Assembly: GCA_016722465.1 (NCBI GenBank)
Contig: JADKJC010000002.1
Location: 124,001-188,000, forward strand
DNA: 64,000 nt
Source of the DNA: Chitinophagaceae bacterium
GTDB lineage: Bacteria; Bacteroidota; Bacteroidia; Chitinophagales; Chitinophagaceae
Reading direction: 5' to 3'
A model generated the notes under the pieces. The model searched no databases. It saw only the letters and a program-made list of their open reading frames with translations, and was not told the origin of the DNA. The position numbers and the translations under genes are program-made. Every line of letters begins with the position of its first letter. Within the stretch, counting starts at the first letter, position 1. This document shows, one piece after another, positions 34,601 to 43,883 of the stretch.

Positions 34601-36191
34601 CTGTCAATACAGTAAATACCTGTTCAAGCGAAAGCGAATTGTTATAAAGATTATTGACGAACCCGTTCCCAAATTTTGCATAATACAGCATGAAATTTTC
34701 GACCCTTTCCTGCAGGTTATTATGGGGAAATAGTTCCTGTTTTAATTTATGCAACTGCCGTTGCTCTGCTTCAAATTTTTTCTTTTCTGCCTTCAGTATT
34801 TTTTTTTCAAGTATTTCAATTTTATCGAGTGCCTTTTTATGGAGTGCTGCGGTATGCACCTGCAATGTCACATCCGCTTTACCAGCAATAGTTCTTAGCT
34901 GCCTGTATAAATCAGCAAGCAATACTTTCTCCTTTTCCAAACTCAATTGAATGCTGCTTTCTTTTTTCACCAGCCTGTTCATCAACTCAAATTCCGGCTT
35001 GAAGATATCTTCGTTTTTAAAATTTAGTTTTTTGATCAGGAGGGCATTCTTTTCATTTACCAGCAAAAAAGAATTGCGAAGCACCAGCATTGGATAAGGC
35101 ACTCCCGCTGCTTCAAATACCTGCTTTAACTCAAGCCAGTAGGCAATTTCACCGCCACCGCCAATAAAAGCAACATTGGGCAATATCATTTCCTGGTATA
35201 CCGGACGAAGAATCACGTTTGGACTGAACCTTTCAGGATTTGACTTTAACTCGTTTAATATTTCTTCCCTATTAAATATTTTTTCGCTGTTTACAATGGA
35301 CCAGCCTCCATTTGCTGCTTCAATCCTTTCCCTGCTGTTATCCTGCAGGTAAAACAAATTCAATGCTCTTCCTCCGGCCTGTACTTTATAAGTGGATGGA
35401 AATGCAGCCACTGTTTCCGCCACAGCTTTATGTGAGAACTGTTCCAGCAATTCCCTTTTCATCACCGATGCAAATGACTGCTTCAGCAACCTATTATCCG
35501 GCAATAATACCAGCAAGCCATACTCAGCGAATAATGTATTCACCAGTTTAAACGTAGCCTGCTCAATACTCACACCAGGCTGGTACGATTGCTTCAGCAA
35601 TTCAACCATGTCTTTTCCAAACTCATGTACCAGTAACTGTCCACTCAACTGATCAATCAACTGCACCAATGCTTTGTCAACCTTCATTCTTCCCACAGCC
35701 CCCTGCTGGTCTGTTTTCCATTCATATTTTATTCCATCCAGGTAAATATGCCCCAACTCTTCCAGGTCGGCATCTTCACTTCCCATATAATACACCGGCA
35801 CAAAATTATTTTCCGTTAATTGCTCCGTTAATGATGCTGCCAGTTTTACGGTATGCAGAATTTTATAAATGAAATACAAATGACCCGTAAAAATATTAGG
35901 CTGATGGGCCGTACAGATGGTATAAGTATTATCATCATTCAGCAGCTGCAGGTTCAATTGCTGCTTCGCTGTGAGCGAAATGCCTTTATACTGTTGCTGC
36001 AATACATTTACCAGCAAAGTGCGGTTGGTATTAAATTGCTTTCGATTGTCAATAGCAGCTTTTATTCCTTCAATAGAAACGGGATGCTCATAAAAAGGTT
36101 TTAACTCCTGCTGACCGTTGAGATAATCTAACAGCATCCTTGAAAAATATCCTGTGCTGCTGTAAGAAAATTGAGTAGAAACCATTTGCAT
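34593..36191 (-). CDS. bshC: Bacillithiol biosynthesis cysteine-adding enzyme BshC
   Basis: Last enzyme of bacillithiol synthesis in the known pathway; it adds cysteine to GlcN-malate. The 532-residue length is normal. It carries YLNGQQELKPFYEHPVSIEGIKAAI near the start, CTAHQPNIFTGHLYFIYKILHTVKLA, VYYMGSEDADLEELGH, RPVYQEMILPNVAFIGGGGEIAYWLEL and a long C-terminal coiled coil (KIEILEKKILKAEKKKFEAEQRQLHKLKQELF). The start may be 36191 or the Met two codons later (MVSTQFSYS). A -7 box lies about 30 bp upstream. bshA and bshB are not in the window. Confidence 0.95.
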   Translation of the reverse strand: MQMVSTQFSYSSTGYFSRMLLDYLNGQQELKPFYEHPVSIEGIKAAIDNRKQFNTNRTLLVNVLQQQYKGISLTAKQQLNLQLLNDDNTYTICTAHQPNIFTGHLYFIYKILHTVKLAASLTEQLTENNFVPVYYMGSEDADLEELGHIYLDGIKYEWKTDQQGAVGRMKVDKALVQLIDQLSGQLLVHEFGKDMVELLKQSYQPGVSIEQATFKLVNTLFAEYGLLVLLPDNRLLKQSFASVMKRELLEQFSHKAVAETVAAFPSTYKVQAGGRALNLFYLQDNSRERIEAANGGWSIVNSEKIFNREEILNELKSNPERFSPNVILRPVYQEMILPNVAFIGGGGEIAYWLELKQVFEAAGVPYPMLVLRNSFLLVNEKNALLIKKLNFKNEDIFKPEFELMNRLVKKESSIQLSLEKEKVLLADLYRQLRTIAGKADVTLQVHTAALHKKALDKIEILEKKILKAEKKKFEAEQRQLHKLKQELFPHNNLQERVENFMLYYAKFGNGFVNNLYNNSLSLEQVFTVLTEK

Positions 36192-36513
36192 CGGCTGAAA
36201 TTTGAATACCTTTTGGAAAACAAACTTACGTTAATCCGTAAAATTAAATTTCTATTGTTGTGTTAAACGGTTTGTCAAAATAATCCTTTACCAATTTAGT
36301 GACAACTACCACATATTCATGTGATACCTGTTCAGGCCACTGCCAATGGTTTTTCCTTACCAGCGGTTATTAAGACTGATAAACAACTGCTACTGTTAAG
36401 TGCTGTTAAATACACCCGGTTATCCTGGTTTTCTTTCACATCAACATGGGGTTGCACAGCCCCACATTCCATTAGATATTTGCAGTGTAATTAAAACAAA
36501 AAGTATAGCAATC
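36192..36513. other. Divergent promoter region of bshC and the DUF2807 gene
   Basis: No coding frame is recognised in these about 320 bp. A minus-strand -7 box lies at 36221-36228. The right part (36400-36513) is open in the frame of the DUF2807 gene but has no family content. Confidence 0.4.
36221..36228 (-). promoter_or_regulatory. -7 box (TAAGTTTG) of bshC
   Basis: Exact TAnnTTTG match on the minus strand, about 30 bp upstream of the bshC start. Confidence 0.45.
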
Positions 36514-37026
36514 ATGAAAAAACAAATTTTAGCAACCCTGGTATTAGTAATATCAGTTTTTGCAACTGCAACTGCTGGCAGTAAAGGTGAAACTGACTGC
36601 AGCAGTTCAAACCAAATCACCTTACATACCGGTTTCAGCAAGATCATTGTTGATGGAAACGTGGATGTTGTTCTGTTTGAAGACAATTCCCAATTAGAGA
36701 TCAGGACCTTTGGCAACAACGATGCCATGGCCGCCACCAGCATTTCTCAAAAAGACGGGGTGCTTACTATTACCAACAACAGAACAAAAGGCGAAAAAGT
36801 ACTGGTGTATGTACCGGTAAACCAGCTCAGTATCATCGAAGCAAAAGGTAATTCCAAAGTTTCTTCTGCCGCTGTGTTGTTGTCACAACAGCTAACGCTG
36901 GTGGTGAAAGGAGACTGTAAATTCGATATCCGGTCAACCGGTAACATTGATGTAGTGCAGGATGCTGAAGTAGAAATGCTGGTGGAAAAGAGACTGACCA
37001 GCAGTAAACCTGCAGCTCAGTCGTAA
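36514..37026 (+). CDS. DUF2807 (GIN domain) family secreted protein
   Basis: Start chosen at MKKQILATLVLVISVFATATAG, a clear signal peptide; the frame upstream is open but empty of content. The remaining about 145 residues form a short beta-helical GIN/DUF2807-like domain: LHTGFSKIIVDGNVDVVLFEDNS, QKDGVLTITNNRTKGEKVLVYVPVNQLSIIEAKGNSKV. The family usually has a longer repeat region, so this is a short member. It is probably periplasmic or outer-membrane attached; function unknown. Confidence 0.75.
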   Translation: MKKQILATLVLVISVFATATAGSKGETDCSSSNQITLHTGFSKIIVDGNVDVVLFEDNSQLEIRTFGNNDAMAATSISQKDGVLTITNNRTKGEKVLVYVPVNQLSIIEAKGNSKVSSAAVLLSQQLTLVVKGDCKFDIRSTGNIDVVQDAEVEMLVEKRLTSSKPAAQS

Positions 37027-37089
37027 GGATTCCTACGCTTAATTTGTACCGATAAATACCAATTTAGCAAAACAGGCACTGTAAGCTGT

Positions 37090-37131
37090 AAAACAAAAAG
37101 CACCTGCTGTTAAACAGGGGCTTTTTGTTTT
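37090..37131. terminator. Bidirectional terminator
   Basis: Outer stem AAAACAAAAAGC / GCTTTTTGTTTT (37090-37101, 37120-37131) with an inner CCTG/CAGG pair, between the convergent DUF2807 and AAA+ ATPase genes. Confidence 0.8.
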
Positions 37132-37142
37132 ACACTATTTGA

Positions 37143-38663
37143 TTAATTGAAATCACTGTCATTAAAGTCTTCATCAGAAAATGACTGAGAGCCGATGTTA
37201 AGCATGCTGCCCATCAGGTCTTTAAATTCTATCTTTCCATCCAGTACTTTTTTACTGATGAGGGAGTGAGCTGCAAGACCGTGCAATACAAATTCCATCA
37301 GCAGGGCAGTTTCCATTTCATTGGCCTGCTTAAAATATTTTTTTACCAATGCATGTAAGCCATCCACTTTGTACAGCAGCTGAATTTTATCTTCATCCTT
37401 CGTTTCAAAAAAATTGCTCAACTGGTTGCCGGCATCAAACCAGCGGGTGATTGATTTGTAAGGATTATCATCCGGGCCTGCTTCTTTGCCTCTTTTCTTT
37501 TTCAATGTATCAGGATTAGGGAAGTACTGGCTGAAAGAAGTACGGATGGATTTCTCCAGTAAATTAAAAGCCACCTGGTAAGGGCCTTCCTGTTCGCCTT
37601 CATATACCAGTTCTATTTTGCCGGTAATGGAAGGGATGATACCCACCAGGTCGCTGATCCAAATATGTGTACTTCCTTCATCATTCATAATGGCCCTGCG
37701 TTCTGCAGCGCTCACCGCATTTTCATACGCTGCAATGGTAAGCCTGGCACTCACCCCACTTTTCTTGTCGACAAACTCACTGCCCCTTGCTTCAAATGCC
37801 ACCTGTTCTATCAAACGCTTTACCAGGTCGCTGATGGAAACCCTTGCTAATTGTGCCTCATAAATATTAGCTTCCTGTTCTGTAATGGCCAATGAAGTTT
37901 CAACCGTTTTTGGATAGTGTGTCAGTATCTGGCTTTCAATCCTGTCTTTCAAGGGTGTAACAATACTTCCCCGGTTGGTGTAGTCTTCCGGGTTAGCGGT
38001 GAATACAAACATAACGTCTAAGGGGAGCCGCAACTTAAACCCACGTATTTGCAGATCACCTTCCTCTAAAATATTGAATAAAGAAACCTGTATCCTTGCC
38101 TGCAGGTCGGGCAGTTCATTGATCACAAAAATACAGCGGTTGCTTCTTGGAATAATTCCGTAGTGCAACACCCGTTCATCAGCAAAACTTAATTTTAAAT
38201 TGGCCGCTTTGATGGGGTCAATATCACCGATCAGGTCGGCAACACTTACATCAGGCGTGGCCAGTTTTTCTCCATAGCGCTGGCTGCGGTGCATCCATTC
38301 AATGGGTGTAGCATCGCCGTGTTCCGCAATCAGGTCGATTGCATACCTTGAAGTGGGCGCAACCGGATCATCATTGATCTCACTGCCCTTTACAACAGGA
38401 ATGTACTCATCCAGCAGTTCCGTCATCTGCCTTGCCATTCGTGTTTTGGCCTGTCCACGTAAACCAAGGAACAGGATATTATGCCTGCTAAGCAGCGCCC
38501 TTTCCGTATCCGGAATTACAGAATCTTCATAGCCCAAAATACCGGGAAAAGGATTTTCTTTTGCCTTGATCTTTTTTATCAGGTTATCTCTAATCTCATC
38601 TTTGATCGATTTGGAGACATAGCCGCTTTTCTTTAATTGGCCGAGTGTTTTGATTGTGTTCAT
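37143..38663 (-). CDS. MoxR/magnesium-chelatase-like AAA+ ATPase
   Basis: The 506-residue protein is an AAA+ ATPase of the MgChlI/MoxR type. Walker A is GLRGQAKTRM (about residues 67-76). Walker B reads IFVINELPDL, with Asn where most AAA+ proteins have Asp. Sensor-1-like FVFTANPEDYTNRGSIVTPLKDRIESQI follows. It pairs with the VWA protein encoded upstream on the same strand, as in other MoxR-VWA (RavA-ViaA-like) chaperone systems. A small GxxExxY gene sits between the two. The acidic tail (SDEDFNDSDFN) is unusual. The client protein is unknown. Confidence 0.87.
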   Translation of the reverse strand: MNTIKTLGQLKKSGYVSKSIKDEIRDNLIKKIKAKENPFPGILGYEDSVIPDTERALLSRHNILFLGLRGQAKTRMARQMTELLDEYIPVVKGSEINDDPVAPTSRYAIDLIAEHGDATPIEWMHRSQRYGEKLATPDVSVADLIGDIDPIKAANLKLSFADERVLHYGIIPRSNRCIFVINELPDLQARIQVSLFNILEEGDLQIRGFKLRLPLDVMFVFTANPEDYTNRGSIVTPLKDRIESQILTHYPKTVETSLAITEQEANIYEAQLARVSISDLVKRLIEQVAFEARGSEFVDKKSGVSARLTIAAYENAVSAAERRAIMNDEGSTHIWISDLVGIIPSITGKIELVYEGEQEGPYQVAFNLLEKSIRTSFSQYFPNPDTLKKKRGKEAGPDDNPYKSITRWFDAGNQLSNFFETKDEDKIQLLYKVDGLHALVKKYFKQANEMETALLMEFVLHGLAAHSLISKKVLDGKIEFKDLMGSMLNIGSQSFSDEDFNDSDFN

Positions 38664-38707
38664 TTTTTGCCAAAAGGCGTTTTTTATTTGCTCAATATTT
38701 TTTTGCC

Positions 38708-39177
38708 GGGAAGACGGGAAGGCGTTTTATTCCACACAATATCTTCTGATACCATCTTTTATTATTGCAGAGTTGAAATTTATTAAAAACCCTACTCCAA
38801 GTTTTGTTAATTTCAAATGACTAATAACTTGTGCCTGCCAAAGCGGATTCAACTGGTCAACAGCCTTTAACTCACAAATAATTACATCATCTACCAGCAC
38901 ATCAATTTTAAGCCCCTCATCAAATATCATTTCATCATACAGAATTGGCAAGTAAACCTGCCGCTTGCAGGGTATCTCCAATTTATTAAGTTCATAACAG
39001 AAACATGCTTCATAAATTTTCTCTAATAAACCAGGACCAAGCTTACGGTGTACTTTATATGCACAATCAACGATCATTTTACATAAGTACATTTCTCTTT
39101 CAGATAAAGTATACATAGTTATAGAATTATGCAACCTTTTACATCACAACTCCTTCCCGTCTTTACGTCTTCCCGGC
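38708..39177. repeat. Inverted octamer arrays enclosing the GxxExxY gene
   Basis: Left: GGGAAGAC, GGGAAGGC (38708-38723), preceded by GCC. Right: CCTTCCC, GTCTTTAC, GTCTTCCC, GGC (39152-39177). Its reverse complement equals the left sequence with one extra 8-bp unit, GTAAAGAC. The enclosed segment contains only the GxxExxY gene. Confidence 0.75.
38727..39134 (-). CDS. GxxExxY family protein (PD-(D/E)XK nuclease-like)
   Basis: The 135-residue protein carries the name-giving motif GPGLLEKIYEACFCYEL after AYKVHRKL. Then follow KRQVYLPILYDEMIFDEGLKIDVLVDDVIICELKAVDQLNP and HLKLTKLGVGFLINFNSAIIKDGIRRY. The D.LV...I.ELK arrangement fits a PD-(D/E)XK nuclease active site. ATG at 39134; a second Met at 39116 is also plausible. 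It interrupts an AAA+/VWA gene pair and is bounded by inverted octamer arrays, which suggests insertion. Confidence 0.88.
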   Translation of the reverse strand: MHNSITMYTLSEREMYLCKMIVDCAYKVHRKLGPGLLEKIYEACFCYELNKLEIPCKRQVYLPILYDEMIFDEGLKIDVLVDDVIICELKAVDQLNPLWQAQVISHLKLTKLGVGFLINFNSAIIKDGIRRYCVE

Positions 39178-39198
39178 CAAATTATTTCTGGCTACACA

Positions 39199-40296
39199 TT
39201 AATAAACCGTCTTCCTCCTCCCGCTTTCAAAATCCTTAAATATAAATGCACCCAGTTTATCCAGTGATGCAAAGAAAGCCTTGCCATTATTCGTTTCTGT
39301 AAACTCCTGTACAAACTTCTGCAGGTAAGGGTCACTGGCAATCATGAAGGTAGTGATGGGTATCTTCAATTTTTTACATTGCGTTGCAAGGCTCATGCAA
39401 CGGTTCAAAATCTTCCTGTCAACACCAAAACTGTTTTTATAATAACGGGCTCCAACTTTTAAACAGGTTGGCTTACCATCCGTGATCATGAATATCTGTT
39501 TGTTTGGATTTCTCCTTTTCCGTAAAATATCCATCGCCAGTTCAAGCCCGGCAACTGTATTTGTGTGGTAGGGCCCTACCTGCAGGTAAGGCAGGTCTTT
39601 TACTTCAATCGTCCAGGCATCGTTACCAAACACCACAATATCCAGTGTGTCTTTAGGGTATTTTGTTTTGATGAGTTCACTCAACGCCATCGCTACTTTT
39701 TTAGCCGGCGTTATCCTGTCTTCACCATACAATATCATGGAATGAGAGATATCGATCATCAGCACGGTGGAAGTTTGTGCCTTAAAATCTGATTCCCTTA
39801 TCTCCAGGTCATCTTCCTGCAGGCGAAAACTTTCTGCACCATGATTGATCTGAGCATTTCGGATAGAAGCGGTAAAATCTATCTGCTCCAGTGTGTCGCC
39901 GAATTGAAAAGGCCTTGTCTCCGGATTGATCTCATCTCCGCCGCCGGGTTTAAAGGTATGGTGATTGCCTTGCTTTGATTTCTTCAGTTTGCCGAATATT
40001 TCTTCCAGGCTTTTTTTACGAATGCCCTGTTCTGTTTTTGGCGTAATTTTTATTTCACCGTTTTGTTTGTTCTCATCAATATATCCTTTGGCCTTCAGGT
40101 CCTCCAAAAAATCGCCCATGCCGTACTCATTGTTGGTACGCTTGTATTCTTTGTCCAGTTCATTCATCCACTGCATGGCTTCGCCCACATCACCATTGGT
40201 ATAGGTGAGCAGTTGCATAAACAGGTCGAGCAGTTGTTCAAACTTGCTTTTGCCATTTTGCCCGGGATCGTGTTTGGAAAAATGATATCCTTTCAT
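39199..40296 (-). CDS. VWA domain-containing protein, partner of the AAA+ ATPase
   Basis: Start chosen at MKGYHFSKHDPGQ; the frame upstream runs through a heptamer array and has no family content. The 365 residues have an N-terminal helical part (KFEQLLDLFMQLLTYTNGDV ... EYGMGDFLEDLKAKGYI), a KPGGGDEINPETRPFQFGD linker and a C-terminal von Willebrand A domain. The metal-binding site is DISHSM, with the later MITDGKP segment. VWA proteins of this type bind the MoxR-like ATPase and probably bring it to its substrate. The matching ATPase gene is 535 bp downstream, after the GxxExxY insertion. Confidence 0.88.
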   Translation of the reverse strand: MKGYHFSKHDPGQNGKSKFEQLLDLFMQLLTYTNGDVGEAMQWMNELDKEYKRTNNEYGMGDFLEDLKAKGYIDENKQNGEIKITPKTEQGIRKKSLEEIFGKLKKSKQGNHHTFKPGGGDEINPETRPFQFGDTLEQIDFTASIRNAQINHGAESFRLQEDDLEIRESDFKAQTSTVLMIDISHSMILYGEDRITPAKKVAMALSELIKTKYPKDTLDIVVFGNDAWTIEVKDLPYLQVGPYHTNTVAGLELAMDILRKRRNPNKQIFMITDGKPTCLKVGARYYKNSFGVDRKILNRCMSLATQCKKLKIPITTFMIASDPYLQKFVQEFTETNNGKAFFASLDKLGAFIFKDFESGRRKTVY

Positions 40297-40308
40297 AGCT
40301 GATAATTT

Positions 40309-40343
40309 GACGACGGACGATTGACCATGGACGACCGATGCCG
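40309..40343. repeat. Heptamer array GACnAnn x5
   Basis: Five successive 7-bp units: GACGACG, GACGATT, GACCATG, GACGACC, GATGCCG, directly upstream of the VWA gene. No clear inverted partner nearby. Confidence 0.5.
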
Positions 40344-40454
40344 CTTTTAATAAAAAGCATCTTTCATTGGAAGGCACTACGGTGGTCTGTTGTCTTTGGC
40401 CTTCCTGCAATTTATGTAAACATTCAAATGCTGCAATCGGTTCGTTTGTTAAAT

Positions 40455-40487
40455 AAAAAATCCTTCCGCATTGCGAAAGGATTTTTA
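40455..40487 (-). terminator. Terminator of the DUF2723 gene
   Basis: Stem AAAAATCCTTCCGC / GCGAAAGGATTTTT with one mismatch and a 3-nt loop, 22 bp beyond the stop codon on the minus strand. Confidence 0.7.
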
Positions 40488-40508
40488 AATGATGTTATCA
40501 AATTATAA

Positions 40509-43500
40509 TTACTTATTAGGGCTATCCGGCTTTGCTGCAGGCATATTGTTGATCTGCTGCTGTATCTCCGCAGGTATTGCAGGCTTCGGGTTTTTATACT
40601 GCTCTTCCATTGCTTCCAATCCATTTAGAAACTGGTAACCCCTTTCTGCATCATCATATACAAACCGGAGTTTATTGGTAAGGTTACTAAGGAAGTTATC
40701 TCTTTCCTGCTGGTAACGTATCTGCATACTTTGAGCAAGGCCTTTCTGCAAATCTTCAACCGACATATCACCCAGTTTTGCATAATAAGCCAGTTGCTGC
40801 TGAAGATCTTTCTTTACGCTCCTGCTTACCTTTTGTGCCAGCGTGGTATCTCCGGCTTTATAGCAGGCTTCTAAAAATTGCAGGGAAATATAATTGTGCT
40901 GTTGAAAACGGGCTACCATTCCATAACTAAAGTTCTCCTCCAGCATTCCTTTATCGCACTTATTCAACAGCTTCTTCGCTTCTTCCTTTTTGCCATGTTC
41001 AGCAAGGCTTGCTGCGGCGGTGGCATAGGCAAGGCGGATGCTGTTGAGGTGCCTGCGGTTCTCTTCATCAAAATAAACACCTGCTTTATCTGCACTGCCA
41101 AAAACAAACTTGTTCATCATCTTATCTGCCACCCACACCCTGTTCACGTCATCGCCTTCTACCGGTACCAGCCTGTAAGCCATTCCATCCTGGCGGATGT
41201 ACCTGTCAAAACCTAGGCTTATTCTTTCTGATGTAAAATAGATAGGGCGTTTCCATTTGTTAGCAGCAATGATGTTCAATATGGCTGCATCGTTTTTCTG
41301 CAATACATTTTTAGGTATTTCAAAACGCAGTTCATTCACCACGCTGTCATCAGCATTTACGGTGCCGTTGCTTTTTACAAGGTTAACATCCACCGGTACT
41401 GTAACTTTTTTGGTAGGATAAGTATTGATACTGATACCATCACCTACCGGCCTCACTTTGGTGGGATCATCACTACCTGCCCAGTCTTTCATCATGGTAT
41501 ACATATCCATGAACTGGTTTTGATCAAAGGCCGGATTTTGTACAAAATAAACACCATCTCTTTTAGCACCTTCTATCTGGTCTGCCGTCCATATTGCATC
41601 AATAGGATCGCTCTGGTTGATTTTATAACGCAACTGGTTAATGTACCAGTCGATGCCCAGCAAACTTGAGTTGATGACCCTTACATCCCTGCGGATGCCT
41701 TCTACTTCCTGTGCATACCACAATGGGTAAGTATCGTTATCGCCAAATGAAATAACAATAGCGTTGGGAGCACAGCTTTCCAGGTAATCGGTTGCAAGGT
41801 CTCTTGCAATGGTTTTTTTACCCCTGTTATGGTCATCCCATTCCTGGTTAGCCATTAACACCGGCACCGCCAGCGTGCAAATAGCAGCAGCCGCATAATT
41901 GGCAATATTGGCGGGTGCAAATTTGCTGATCAGTTCTCTTACATACAATACGCCCAGGCCTATCCAGATTGCAAATGCATAGAAGGAACCCACAAATGCA
42001 TAGTCTCTTTCTCTCGGCATATTACCAGGCATATTCAAATACACCACAATGGCAAGGCCGGTAAAAAAGAACAGCAATCCTGTGATCAATGCATCTCTTT
42101 TATCCTTTTTAAACTGAAAGAACATACCCAGCAAACCCAATATCAAAGGAAGGGCATATAATTTATTATTGGCCTTATTTTGCTTCATGCTGTCCGGCAT
42201 GAATTTCTGATCACCCAGTCTTGCATTATCCCAAACACTGATACCGCTTTTCCAGTTGACGTCTCTTACATTGCCGGTAGCTACCCTTGTATGTCATTTT
42301 GCTTTCCAACAAAATTCCACATAAAATAACGCATGTACATCCAGCCAACCTGGTATTGGGTAAAGAAGCTGATGTTATCGCCCATGGATGGCTTATTGCT
42401 CCAGTTGCCGGATTTTGGATCTTTGGTGATGCCTGCAAAACTTGCATAATAATCTGCATGCCCCTGTTCATTGCCGGCATCCCACATACGGGGGAATAGG
42501 TGCTCATCTTCGGGATGGTAGGTTACGCTTTGCTTTCTTCCTTTCTTTTCATAACCATTTTTTGTTTTGATGTAGGTATCCTCGTTTACATAGTCGGGCT
42601 GGTAATCTTCACCCACCACATTACCGGCAGTAAAATCGGCACCGAACATGATTGGCGTATCGCCGTATTGTTCCCTGCTTAAATAACCCACTAAGCTTAC
42701 AGGGTTGTCAACGTTGTACATATCCACAGCAGGGTCGGCGCTGGAACGGATGAGCGTGGTAACATAAGAGGAGTAGCCCAGCAACATGAAACTGATACAC
42801 CACAAACTGAGCTTTAAAAAATTCCAGTTATTCTTATTGGCAATTCTTAATCCGAAATAAATGCCCCCCGCAAGCAACAGAAAGAAAAAGGCAAAGCCAG
42901 TAAAAAAAGGAAGCCCGAATTCATTTACAAACATCACATCAAAAGCACCAGCCCCTTTAATAGAATATTGTATCACAAATTTTTGCACGATTCCTGTAAT
43001 GGCGCAACCAACGATAAACGCAATAACAGTACCCATGCTGGTTACTTTGTAACGTTTAAAATAATATACCATTACGGCTGCAGGTATGGTCAATAAGTTT
43101 AACAGATGCACCCCTATAGACAGACCCATCAGGTAGAATATCAGGATGAGCCAGCGGTCAGCTCCTGTAAAGTGCCCATTGATGCCTCTTTTTTGCTCTT
43201 CCGTAACCGCATCTTCCCATTTCAACACCGCCCAAAATACAATGGCGGTAAAGAAAGAAGACAATGCATACACTTCACCCTCCACAGCACTATACCAGAA
43301 ACTATCAGAAAAGCAATAAGCCAGTGAACCAACAATACCTGCTGCCATCGCAGCAAAAGTTTGCTGCCTGGTTAATTCAACGTTATCCTTTTGAAGTGAT
43401 TTTTTTGCAAAGTGTGTAATGCTCCAGAATAAAAATAAAATAGTAAAGCCGCTTGATAAAGCACTCATGAGGTTGATACCTGTTGCGGCATGTGCCGGAT

Positions 43501-43702
43501 CGAAGGGGATCATAAACAAGCGCCCTATCAACACAAACAAAGGGGCCCCCGGTGGGTGAGGAATTTGCAGCTTATAAGCACTGGAGGCAAATTCACCACA
43601 ATCCCAAAGACTGCCGGTAGCTTCCATCGTCATAATATAAACGGTGCAGGCTATAATACATACGATCCAGCCTGTAATGTTGTTGATCCTTTTATAATTC
43701 AT
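40509..43702 (-). CDS. DUF2723 multi-pass membrane protein (frameshifted)
   Basis: Large Bacteroidota membrane protein of the DUF2723 family, related to GT-C type protein O-glycosyltransferases. The N-terminus has the membrane segments and the signature GSLWDCGEFASSAYKLQIPHPPGAPLF, then YCFSDSFWYSAVEGEVYALSS. About 11 helices follow. The frame breaks at CCC 42284-42286 (plus strand); one more base gives NDIQGVATGNVRDVNWKSGISVWD and leads on to LNMPGNMPRERDYAFVGSFYAFAIWIGLG and IVISFGDNDTYPLWYAQEVEGIRRDVRVINSSLL. The soluble C-terminal domain has TPR-like helices. The corrected length is about 1063 residues. Confidence 0.9.
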
Positions 43703-43724
43703 AATGTGCAGGTTATTAAGGGGG

Positions 43725-43732
43725 CAAATATA
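43725..43732 (-). promoter_or_regulatory. -7 box (TATATTTG) of the DUF2723 gene
   Basis: Exact TAnnTTTG match on the minus strand, 22 bp upstream of the ATG at 43702. Confidence 0.5.
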
Positions 43733-43821
43733 AACAGTTTGCCGTTTGAAGTTGTTAGTTGCCGGTTATTTATCATTTTTTTCAACTGCCGCTCATTTCA
43801 ACCCAATCCGGCATCAATAAT

Positions 43822-43856
43822 AAAAAATCCCGCCTGTGTTAAAACAGCCGGGATTT
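43822..43856 (-). terminator. Terminator of the polysaccharide lyase gene
   Basis: Stem AAATCCCG-CTGT / ACAG-CCGGGATTT with one internal mismatch; A run on the plus strand gives a U run for the minus-strand transcript. Confidence 0.7.
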
Positions 43857-43883
43857 GAAAATATCCGATGAGCAGCCAATGAT

